From NCBI RefSeq assembly GCF_030252185.1, contig NZ_CP126970.1, positions 992,001 to 1,056,000 of the forward strand: a DNA stretch of 64,000 nt, in the 5' to 3' direction. How positions within the stretch are numbered: position 1 is the first letter of the stretch; each line of letters opens with the position of its first letter. Positions 10,089 to 17,060 of this stretch are shown one piece after another. Both the position numbers and the translations under genes were made by a program. The notes beneath the pieces are model-generated. The model worked only from the letters and a program-made list of their open reading frames with translations. It was not told the DNA's origin and did not search any database. This DNA is from Corynebacterium suedekumii. Its GTDB lineage: Bacteria > Actinomycetota > Actinomycetes > Mycobacteriales > Mycobacteriaceae.

Positions 10089-10131
10089 CCGACGCCCCTT
10101 TGTTCACCGGGTGGTGACGAAGGGGCGTCGG
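10089..10131 (-). terminator. Strong hairpin downstream of the ykvI-like gene
   Basis: Arms 10089-10108 and 10113-10131 pair over about 19 bases with only a small mismatch/bulge (core CCGACGCCCCTT). It lies 12 bases beyond the stop codon of the reverse-strand transporter gene and could also stop transcription from the left. Confidence 0.65.
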
Positions 10132-10143
10132 GCGTGAGGGTGG

Positions 10144-11502
10144 TTACTTCGCTGGTGGGACTTCGGTGTGGTTTGTTGTCTCTGAACCGTCCGTGTTTGC
10201 CGTCGGCTTTGTGTGCTGGACATACACGACGTTGGACGGCGGATCGTTGCGGTCGTAATCCACGTCGGGGTCCGACTCGAGCTCGGAGGCGATTTCGTCG
10301 ATGAGGGACTCGCGGAACTTTTCGTCCGGTACGTTCGACTCATCGGTCAGGCGAGCCAGTTCCCGCTGGTTTTTCTTGGTGAACCGCTTGCGGGGGTCAA
10401 GCTTGCGGGCCAGTAGCTTGCGGGCGCGGACGCGGCGCTTGCCCTCCGTGCTGAACTTTTCGCGGCCTCGGAACCAGGCAATCGAGATGACGATCATCAT
10501 GAGGATGCCGAGGTAGCCGAGTACCGGGTAGACGTAGGACACCAGGTCGCGGAAGCCGAAGAAGCTCAGGCCGAAGCCGATGAGGCAGGCGGCGAGGAAG
10601 ACGACGCGGAACTTCGAGGGATTGCCGCGGGTCAGGCGCTTGCCCAGTGCGTAGAACATGCCGATGGCGGTGTTGAAGATCATGCCGAACACCACGAACG
10701 TCATGATGAAGCCGAGTGTCGGGTGGATCTCGTTGATCAGGGCAAGAACCGGCATGTCCTCGCCACCGACGGTCTCCACGGCGATGAACAGGGAGACGAC
10801 GAGCAGCATGAGCATGAGCAGGAAGAACAGGCCGCCGATGAGGCCGCCGAGACCTGCCGCGCGGGTATCCAGGTTGTTGCCGCCGATGACGATTGCCATG
10901 GACACCGCCGTCATGATCGCCAGGCCGATGTAGTTGAGGGCGGACAGCCACCAGTTGGGGAGCGTGGTGACCACGGACTCAGAGGCCACGTTAAGGGAGC
11001 TCCAGTCCGGGTTGGAAGTGACGATGGTCCAGATGGTGGTGCAGACAATGAAGACGATCACGAATGGGGTGATCGCACCGATGATGGCGGAGACCTTGTT
11101 GACGTCCAGCATGCCTGTGAGCATGACCAGGACGAGCATGATGGTTGCGCCGATCCACGCCGGCCAGCCGAATTGTTGCTGCAGGTTCGAGCCACCGCCA
11201 GCGAACATGACGAATCCGATGCAGAACAGCGTGGCGATGGTGGAGAAGTCCAGGATCTTCGACGTCACCGGCCCCGAGATACGGCTGAGCACCGCGGTGT
11301 GTTCGGAAGCCTGGAAATAGCTGCCGAGCTGGAGAATGGCGACGCCTGTGACGATCATGAGCGCTGACGCGACAACAGCACCGACGATGCCCCAGGTGCC
11401 GAATGCCACGAAGTACTGCAGAGCCTCCTGGCCGGACGCGAAACCTGCGCCGACGATGAGACCGATGAAAGCCATGGAGATGGCTAACGCACGTTTAAAC
11501 AT
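10144..11502 (-). CDS. YkvI-like membrane transporter
   Basis: A 452-residue protein with about ten hydrophobic segments in the first 350 residues, beginning MFKRALAISMAFIGLIVGAG, and a charged cytoplasmic C-terminal tail of about 100 residues rich in Arg/Lys then Asp/Glu. The N-terminal glycine-rich helix and overall layout match the YkvI group of the APC/LeuT-fold superfamily; the substrate is unknown. AGGAG precedes the ATG. A TTGACA lies upstream on the coding strand (11567-11562), but no good -10 follows at 17 bases. It sits between the IS cluster and sigC, where C. glutamicum has no such transporter to my knowledge. Confidence 0.7.
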   Translation of the reverse strand: MFKRALAISMAFIGLIVGAGFASGQEALQYFVAFGTWGIVGAVVASALMIVTGVAILQLGSYFQASEHTAVLSRISGPVTSKILDFSTIATLFCIGFVMFAGGGSNLQQQFGWPAWIGATIMLVLVMLTGMLDVNKVSAIIGAITPFVIVFIVCTTIWTIVTSNPDWSSLNVASESVVTTLPNWWLSALNYIGLAIMTAVSMAIVIGGNNLDTRAAGLGGLIGGLFFLLMLMLLVVSLFIAVETVGGEDMPVLALINEIHPTLGFIMTFVVFGMIFNTAIGMFYALGKRLTRGNPSKFRVVFLAACLIGFGLSFFGFRDLVSYVYPVLGYLGILMMIVISIAWFRGREKFSTEGKRRVRARKLLARKLDPRKRFTKKNQRELARLTDESNVPDEKFRESLIDEIASELESDPDVDYDRNDPPSNVVYVQHTKPTANTDGSETTNHTEVPPAK

Positions 11503-11599
11503 GAGGAAGTTTGCTCCTGAAAAGGTGAAATGGACGGTTGCAAGGCAAAACTGCCCTGGGGTGTCAATGTCTTAAGTAAACGCGATTTATCCCCGATAG

Positions 11600-12157
11600 T
11601 CACACCGGCCCGGTCGCCTCGATGAGGTCCTTGCGGGCACGGGCGACACGGGAGCGGATGGTGCCGATGCGCACGCCGGTGATCTTGGCGGCCTCCTCGT
11701 AGGTGTAGCCGAGGACCTGGGTGAGGATGAGGGCTTCGCGGCGTTCGGGAGGGAGGGCGTCGATAAGCGTGCGGGCGTCGATCCAGTCGGACCAGGAGGA
11801 GGCGTTCGCGCCGTTGACCTGCGATGCGGCGGCGGCGTCCTCGTATTCGGTGACGGATTTGCGGGGACGCGCCATGTCGTGGCGGATGTTGTCCACCCAC
11901 ACGCGGCGCGCGAGCGAGAGCAGCCACGTGCGCGCGGAGGAGCGGGCTGCGAAGCGGGGGAGGGCGCTCATGACCCGCAGGTAGGTCTCCTGGGTGAGGT
12001 CGTCGGCGATGTCGCGGCCGCCGAGGTGGGCGAGCAGGCGCCACACGTCGTCCTGGGTGGCGCGGATGAACTCCGTGAGCGCGTCGCGGTCGCCCCGGCC
12101 GGCGCGGAGGGCCAGGTCGGTGACGACGGCGTCATCGCGGGCGGAGTGCTTGGTCAC
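11600..12157 (-). CDS. sigC: ECF sigma factor SigC
   Basis: A 185-residue extracytoplasmic-function sigma factor. Region 2 is seen in DIADDLTQETYLRVM and SSARTWLLSLARRVWVDN, and region 4 in LPPERREALILTQVLGYTYEEAAKITGVRIGTIRSRV; a short linker joins them. Identity as SigC rests on similarity and on its place between asd and katA, as in C. glutamicum, where SigC controls respiratory-chain genes such as cytochrome bd oxidase (established knowledge). No anti-sigma gene is adjacent. The GTG start has TAACCT eight bases upstream (12171-12166), suggesting a leaderless mRNA. Confidence 0.85.
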   Translation of the reverse strand: MTKHSARDDAVVTDLALRAGRGDRDALTEFIRATQDDVWRLLAHLGGRDIADDLTQETYLRVMSALPRFAARSSARTWLLSLARRVWVDNIRHDMARPRKSVTEYEDAAAASQVNGANASSWSDWIDARTLIDALPPERREALILTQVLGYTYEEAAKITGVRIGTIRSRVARARKDLIEATGPV

Positions 12158-12215
12158 GGGTTATGAGGTTACCAGGGCAAACGGCCGAAATTGCCCCCGG
12201 TGATGAGGTTGGGCC

Positions 12216-12244
12216 TTGCGGGTGGCCGAACCTGCACATAGACT
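12216..12244 (+). promoter_or_regulatory. Probable sigma-A promoter of katA
   Basis: TTGCGG (12216-12221), a 17-base spacer, then TAGACT (12239-12244). Transcription would start near 12251, about 50 bases before the katA ATG, which has GAAGGAG in front of it. Confidence 0.5.
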
Positions 12245-12301
12245 ATCAATCACGAACCGCCCATAACTTCAGTCCATGAAATAGTCCCGAAGGAGCATGA
12301 C

Positions 12302-13855
12302 ATGTCGAACGACCAGTCCGCCATCGACAAGATCCTCAGCCGCGGTCTGCGCCCGCACACCACCGGCCACACCACCCGCCACAACGGCGCGCCCGTTGCG
12401 TCGGAGAACATCTCGGTCACCGTCGGCCAGCAGGGTCCCAACATCCTCAACGACATCCACATGATCGAGAAGCTCGCCCACTTCAACCGCGAGAACGTTC
12501 CCGAGCGCATCCCCCACGCCAAGGGCCACGGCGCCTTCGGCGAGCTCCACATCACCGAGGACGTCTCGCAGTACACCAAGGCCAAGCTGTTCCAGCCCGG
12601 CACCGTCACCCCGATGGGCGCCCGCTTCTCGACGGTCGCGGGCGAGAAGGGATCCCCCGACACCTGGCGCGACGTCCACGGCTTCGCCCTGCGCTTCTTC
12701 ACCGAGGACGGCAACTACGACATCGTGGGCAACAACACCCCCGTCTTCTTCGTCCGTGACGGCGTGAAGTTCCCCGACTTCATCCACTCCCAGAAGCGCC
12801 TCAACGGCTCCGGCCTCCGTGACGCCGACATGCAGTGGGACTTCTGGACCCGCACCCCCGAGTCCGCCCACCAGGTCACCTACCTCATGGGCGACCGCGG
12901 CACCCCCAAGACCAACCGCCACATGAACGGCTACGGCTCCCACACCTTCCAGTGGATCAACGAGGCCGGCGAAGCCTTCTGGGTGAAGTACCACTTCATC
13001 TCCCGCCAGGACGTGGAGAACTTCACCGACGAGGAAGCCACCACGATGGCCGGCGAGAACGCCGACTACCACCGCCAGGACCTGTGGGACTCCATCGAGA
13101 ACGGCGACTACCCGATCTGGGACGTCAAGGTCCAGATCATGCCCGTCGCCGAGGCCGAGAACTACCGCTTCAACCCCTTCGACCTGACCAAGATCTGGTC
13201 CAAGAAGGACTACCCGCGCATCGACGTCGGCTACTTCGTGCTCAACCGCAACCCCCACAGCCACTTCGCACAGATCGAGCAGATCGCCCTCGACCCGTCC
13301 AACCTGGTCCCCGGCATCGGCTTCTCCCCGGACCGCATGCTGCAGGCACGCATCTTCGCCTACGCCGACCAGCAGCGCTACCGCATCGGGCCGAACTACC
13401 GTGACCTGCCGATCAACCGCCCGATCGACGACGTCAACACCTACAGCCGCGAGGGCCACATGGCCTACGAGTTCGAGGACGCCACCCAGCCCTCCTACTC
13501 CCCGAACCGCTACGACAAGGGCGCCGGATACCTGGACAACGGAGAGGACTCCTCCTCCGGCGTGACCTACGGCGAGGCCACCGACACCTACGTCGGCGCC
13601 GACAACCACGGCACCGACCTCGTCCGCGCCGCCTACGTCCAGCACCCGGAGGACGGCGACTTCGTCCAGGCCGGCACTCTCTACCGCGAGGTCTTTGACG
13701 ACGCCGCGAAGGAGCGCATCGCCAACAACATCGCCGGTGCAATGGAGGGCGTCTCTCCTGAGGTGGAGGAGCGCGTCTACTGGTACTGGAGCTCCGTCGA
13801 CGAGAACCTGGGCAACCGGGTCCGCGAGATCTACACCGCCAACAAGAACAAGTAA
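12302..13855 (+). CDS. katA: Monofunctional haem catalase
   Basis: Converts hydrogen peroxide to water and oxygen in the cytoplasm. The 517 residues fit the small-subunit catalases. Visible sites are the distal His in PHAKGHGAFG, the Asn-containing VGNNTPVFFVRD, and the proximal haem ligand Tyr354 in FAYADQQRYRIG; RFSTVAGEKGSPDTWRD is the conserved catalase core motif. It stands divergently from sigC, as in C. glutamicum. Expression is likely from the sigma-A promoter at 12216-12244, with possible input from oxidative-stress regulators that I cannot locate. A strong hairpin follows at 13873. Confidence 0.95.
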   Translation: MSNDQSAIDKILSRGLRPHTTGHTTRHNGAPVASENISVTVGQQGPNILNDIHMIEKLAHFNRENVPERIPHAKGHGAFGELHITEDVSQYTKAKLFQPGTVTPMGARFSTVAGEKGSPDTWRDVHGFALRFFTEDGNYDIVGNNTPVFFVRDGVKFPDFIHSQKRLNGSGLRDADMQWDFWTRTPESAHQVTYLMGDRGTPKTNRHMNGYGSHTFQWINEAGEAFWVKYHFISRQDVENFTDEEATTMAGENADYHRQDLWDSIENGDYPIWDVKVQIMPVAEAENYRFNPFDLTKIWSKKDYPRIDVGYFVLNRNPHSHFAQIEQIALDPSNLVPGIGFSPDRMLQARIFAYADQQRYRIGPNYRDLPINRPIDDVNTYSREGHMAYEFEDATQPSYSPNRYDKGAGYLDNGEDSSSGVTYGEATDTYVGADNHGTDLVRAAYVQHPEDGDFVQAGTLYREVFDDAAKERIANNIAGAMEGVSPEVEERVYWYWSSVDENLGNRVREIYTANKNK

Positions 13856-13872
13856 CACCCGGCAGACTGCAG

Positions 13873-13907
13873 GCCCGCCACCCCGGACATCATCCCGGGT
13901 GGCGGGC
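13873..13907 (+). terminator. Terminator of katA
   Basis: GCCCGCCACCC arm pairs with GGGTGGCGGGC, extended by CGG/CCG with one bulged C. It starts 18 bases after the stop codon and is followed by GTCGTGTTGTCTC. Confidence 0.7.
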
Positions 13908-13910
13908 GTC

Positions 13911-14024
13911 GTGTTGTCTCGTGCACGTGTTCGGGCCCTCCGGAACGCGCGGCTCTACGAGCAGCTGGTGTACGAGGGCTACACCAACGACCAGGCCACG
14001 TACGCTCTGACGAATCTGTACTGA
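13911..14024 (+). pseudogene. Remnant of an Ltp-family lipoprotein repeat
   Basis: A 37-codon frame from GTG 13911 ends in ALRNARLYEQLVYEGYTNDQ and ATYALTNLY. This resembles the repeated Ltp domain (host-cell surface-exposed lipoprotein family), in which a helix is followed by LYDQL, GFT and AYAVDNL-like motifs. There is no signal peptide or lipobox, no Shine-Dalgarno, and the frame begins right after the katA terminator, so it is probably the tail end of a lost gene. A tiny expressed protein cannot be excluded. Confidence 0.45.
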
Positions 14025-14043
14025 GTCGGTGGAGCGACTCTGC

Positions 14044-14089
14044 ATTCGGGGAGATTCCCTGCCCTGCAGTGCAGGGGATCTCCCCGAAT
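14044..14089 (-). terminator. Strong hairpin ending the mrp operon
   Basis: ATTCGGGGAGA (14044-14054) pairs with TCTCCCCGAAT (14079-14089), with a further inner stem (CCCTGC/GCAGGG). It is 11 bases past the mrpG stop and can act on transcripts from both sides. Confidence 0.75.
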
Positions 14090-14099
14090 GACAGGTTCC

Positions 14100-14435
14100 C
14101 TAGCGGTACGCCTGCTGCTGCTCGGCCTTGCGGTCGACGACGGTGACGCCGTAGATCGAGCGGCCGATGTAGTACGAGCCGACGGAGGCGACGATCCACA
14201 CGCCGGCGATCGCGAGGATCGCGCGGATGGTGTTGTTCGGGTCGAAACCGGTGGTGGACCAGTCGAGGATGAGCTTGCCCATGAGCAGGAACGGCACCGC
14301 GACACCGACGACGGGGCCGAGCAGGTTGACCCGGGTGAGCGCGTCGGGGGCGCGCCACATGGCGACGGCGGTGGCGACCACCATGACGGTGGCGAGGACG
14401 GCCAGGATGGAGACGATGATCTCAGCGACGGTCAT
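14100..14435 (-). CDS. mrpG: Mrp Na+/H+ antiporter subunit G
   Basis: A 111-residue membrane protein with three hydrophobic segments (IIVSILAVLATVMVVATAVA, then MW..PDALTRVNLLGPVVGVAV and IRAILAIAGVWIVAS), the MnhG/PhaG pattern. PDALTRV is a family hallmark. The ATG is two bases after the mrpF stop, so translation is coupled. Last gene of the mrp operon, followed by a strong hairpin. Confidence 0.85.
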   Translation of the reverse strand: MTVAEIIVSILAVLATVMVVATAVAMWRAPDALTRVNLLGPVVGVAVPFLLMGKLILDWSTTGFDPNNTIRAILAIAGVWIVASVGSYYIGRSIYGVTVVDRKAEQQQAYR

Positions 14436-14437
14436 GG

Positions 14438-14710
14438 TTATCTGCGTCCCTTCGAGATGATGCGCGCCATCGACAGGGTCGGCAGGACACCGCCGGCGAT
14501 GGCGGCGAGCAGGGCGACCTCGTAGCCGATGGACGTGGAGTGCGTGAGCGTCCAGGTGAGGAAGATGCACAGCATGGCGTAGAAGATGAGGTCGCTGAGC
14601 ACCGCCCGGGTGAGGAAGTCGGAGGTGCGCAGGATGAGCACCAGTCCGGAGACCAGCGCGACGGTCATGACGGCGATGCAGCCGGCGAGGATCCACTCGA
14701 AGGGACTCAT
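14438..14710 (-). CDS. mrpF: Mrp antiporter subunit F
   Basis: A 90-residue membrane protein with three hydrophobic segments and the motif RTSDFLTRAVLSDLIFYAML of the MnhF/PhaF family. Its ATG overlaps the stop of the upstream mrpDE frame by four bases (ATGA). Mrp complexes exchange Na+ (or Li+/K+) for protons and need all subunits together. Confidence 0.85.
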   Translation of the reverse strand: MSPFEWILAGCIAVMTVALVSGLVLILRTSDFLTRAVLSDLIFYAMLCIFLTWTLTHSTSIGYEVALLAAIAGGVLPTLSMARIISKGRR

Positions 14711-15126
14711 CGGTCGTGCTCCTTCCGGTCGGTCGGGTACTCGTAGTACGGGCGGGGCAGCTCGGTGACCGAGCCGTGGCCCGGCACCCCGTGGTCGATG
14801 TTCTTGACGTGCGGTGCCATGCGCTCCTCCATGTCGGCCAGGCCGGCGACGACGTCGGAGGGATCGGAGCCGAAGGCCGCCTGCACGAGCAGGATGCGGG
14901 GGGCACCGGGTTCGGTGGGCTCGCGCAGGCCGAGCGACAGGGTCGAGGGGGTGGCGGTGATGGAGGTGGTGAACCAGAAGATCTGCCAGTCGCTGGTCAC
15001 CCGCAGCGGGTAGCGCACCACCACCGGGTCATAGCCGGCGGCCGGGCGGAACGCGGCTGCCGCGACCTGGAAACCGGCGACGAAGATCTCCTTGATCAAC
15101 CAGGGGATGTAGATGAGCACGTGCAT
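14707..15126 (-). CDS. mrpE: Possible separately translated MrpE
   Basis: In-frame ATG 15126 inside the mrpDE frame is preceded by AGGAGG (15140-15135) with an 8-base spacer. Starting here gives 139 residues, the normal size of MrpE. Either MrpE is made both fused and free, or the signal is a relic of the time when the genes were separate. Confidence 0.5.
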   Translation of the reverse strand: MHVLIYIPWLIKEIFVAGFQVAAAAFRPAAGYDPVVVRYPLRVTSDWQIFWFTTSITATPSTLSLGLREPTEPGAPRILLVQAAFGSDPSDVVAGLADMEERMAPHVKNIDHGVPGHGSVTELPRPYYEYPTDRKEHDR

Positions 15127-16659
15127 GTCAGCGGCCTCCTGCAGGTCGGTCATGTCGGGGACGCCGATGGGGTCCTCGCCGAGGACCGCGTCGGCGTAGG
15201 CGCCGACGTCGAGGAGGCCTTCGGTGGAGATGAGGACGGCGTCGATAAGCGGGCCGGCGAAGACGAACATGGCGAGCGACACCACCATGAGCAGCGCCGA
15301 CGGTGCCAGCAGGCGGCCGGAGACGCGCAGGGCGGACGGGTACTTCTGCATCGGTGAACCCCAGAAGACTGTGCGCCACACCCGGATCATGGCCAGCAGC
15401 GCGCCGACGGACGCGATGACGATCACCGCGATGACCAGCCACGCGACCCAGTCGGCGGTCCGCGCGATCTCCACGACGATGAGGATCTTGCCCCACATGC
15501 CGGAGAACGGCGGGAAACCGACGATGGAGAACGCGCCGGCGGCGAAGACGGCGGCGACCAGGGGATCGCGACGCGCCAGGCCCGAGAGCTTGGACAGCGT
15601 GCCGGTGGCGTAGGTCTCCTCGATCGCGCCCGAATTGAGGATGAGCGCCCCGACCGTGATCATGTGGTGCAGCGTGTACAGCAGGCCGGCGGCCAGGGCG
15701 CGCTGCGGATCCTCCGAGGTGAACGCCAGCATCACCAGGATGAACGGCATGCCGTTGATCATCTGGTAGCCCAGCACCCGGCGGATCGAGTTCTCCGCCA
15801 GGCCCGCGAACGCGCCGATGAGCATGGAGATGATCATGATGGCGATGATCAGCCAGTTCCACCGGTCCTCGAGATCGAAGATGTGCACGTAGATCCGGAA
15901 GAGCATGTACACCGCGACCTTGGTGTGCAGGCCGGAGAACAGGCCCATCACCGCGGCCGAGGAGCCCGGGTAGGTGCGTGGCAGCCACGTGTGGACCGGG
16001 AACACACCCGCCTTCGCGGCGATCGCGATGACCACCACACCCATCGCCACGACGGCCGGGCCGTTGCCGGCGGCCACGCCCTGCAGGGCGGCGATGTTGA
16101 CGGAGCCGGTGACACCGTAGACGAAACCGACACCGATGAGCAGCAGCGTGGAGGCGAAGAGGTTGACCAGCACGAACGTGCGGCCGCCCGCCAGGCGCGA
16201 CCACGTGCCCGACATCGCGATGAGGCCGTAGGACGGCAGCAGCATGACCTCGATGAACACGAAGAAGTTGAACAGGTCGGCCGTGAGCAGGGCACCGTTG
16301 ACACCCGTGATGAGGATGAGGGTCAGCGACGCGTAGTAGCGGGAGACGGTCTCACCGCTGACGATGGCGAACCAGTTGGCGGTCGCGGCGACGATCATCG
16401 TCGTGATGATCATGATCGCGGAGAACGTGTCCGCGGCGAACGGGATGGCCACACCACCGACGTACAGGCCCACGTTGTGGGCGATGGCGCCGTGCTCGGC
16501 GGTGTGGGCGAACAGCCAGCCACCGGCGACGATGCCGGCCAGAGGGATGACCATCGAGATGACGTCGCGGGCGGCGCGCCAGGGCAGCAGTACCGCGATC
16601 GCGGCGGACAGCAGCGGGACGGCGGCGAACAGGGGCAGGACCCAGTCAACGGTCTGCAT
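14707..16659 (-). CDS. mrpD: Mrp antiporter subunits D and E in one frame
   Basis: The 650-residue frame holds MrpD (about 1-511) and MrpE (about 512-650). The D part is a NuoM/N-like proton-channel subunit with many helices and conserved motifs (FFVFIEVMLLPSY, KAGVFPVHTWLPRTYP, LHTKVAVYML). The E part has DPVVVRYPLRVTSDWQ, SITATPSTLSLG and a cytoplasmic tail. No stop separates them, although Met512 has AGGAGG eight bases upstream. The join is not an obvious frameshift product: the alternative frame before the junction is Arg/Pro/His-rich and non-coding in character. Overlaps mrpC stop by one base and mrpF start by four. Confidence 0.85.
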   Translation of the reverse strand: MQTVDWVLPLFAAVPLLSAAIAVLLPWRAARDVISMVIPLAGIVAGGWLFAHTAEHGAIAHNVGLYVGGVAIPFAADTFSAIMIITTMIVAATANWFAIVSGETVSRYYASLTLILITGVNGALLTADLFNFFVFIEVMLLPSYGLIAMSGTWSRLAGGRTFVLVNLFASTLLLIGVGFVYGVTGSVNIAALQGVAAGNGPAVVAMGVVVIAIAAKAGVFPVHTWLPRTYPGSSAAVMGLFSGLHTKVAVYMLFRIYVHIFDLEDRWNWLIIAIMIISMLIGAFAGLAENSIRRVLGYQMINGMPFILVMLAFTSEDPQRALAAGLLYTLHHMITVGALILNSGAIEETYATGTLSKLSGLARRDPLVAAVFAAGAFSIVGFPPFSGMWGKILIVVEIARTADWVAWLVIAVIVIASVGALLAMIRVWRTVFWGSPMQKYPSALRVSGRLLAPSALLMVVSLAMFVFAGPLIDAVLISTEGLLDVGAYADAVLGEDPIGVPDMTDLQEAADMHVLIYIPWLIKEIFVAGFQVAAAAFRPAAGYDPVVVRYPLRVTSDWQIFWFTTSITATPSTLSLGLREPTEPGAPRILLVQAAFGSDPSDVVAGLADMEERMAPHVKNIDHGVPGHGSVTELPRPYYEYPTDRKEHDR

Positions 16660-17060
16660 CAGCTGCGCACCTCCTTCGCAGTGGACCCGGTGGGCTCTGT
16701 CGCGGCGGCGCGGCCGAGGGTGGCCATCGGGTCGGTGATGTTGTCGTCGGCCGGCTCGGGGACGTCGGTGTCGTCATCCCGTCCGAGGGCAGAGAGGGTG
16801 AGCAGGATCGTCGTCGTGGCCATGGCGATGACGATGGCGGTGAGGACGAACGCCTGGGGGAGGGGGTCGGCGGCGTCGGCGACCGCGGTGCGGTCGGGGA
16901 ACGGTTCCCCACGCCATGCGCCGACACCGCCGGCGAGCAGCATGAGGTTGGCGGCGTGGCCGAACAGGGTCATGCCGAAGACGATGCGGACCATGCCGCG
17001 TTGCTGGATGAGGTAGACGGCGCCGGTGACGAGCACGCCGATGGTCAGGGCCATGATCAT
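16659..17060 (-). CDS. mrpC: Mrp antiporter subunit C
   Basis: A 133-residue NuoK-like membrane protein with three helices; GMTLFGHAANLMLLAGG and PLPQAFVLTAIVIAMATT are family motifs. The hydrophilic tail from about residue 92 is longer than in many homologues. Its ATG overlaps the mrpAB stop (ATGA) and its stop overlaps the mrpD start. Confidence 0.9.
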   Translation of the reverse strand: MIMALTIGVLVTGAVYLIQQRGMVRIVFGMTLFGHAANLMLLAGGVGAWRGEPFPDRTAVADAADPLPQAFVLTAIVIAMATTTILLTLSALGRDDDTDVPEPADDNITDPMATLGRAAATEPTGSTAKEVRS

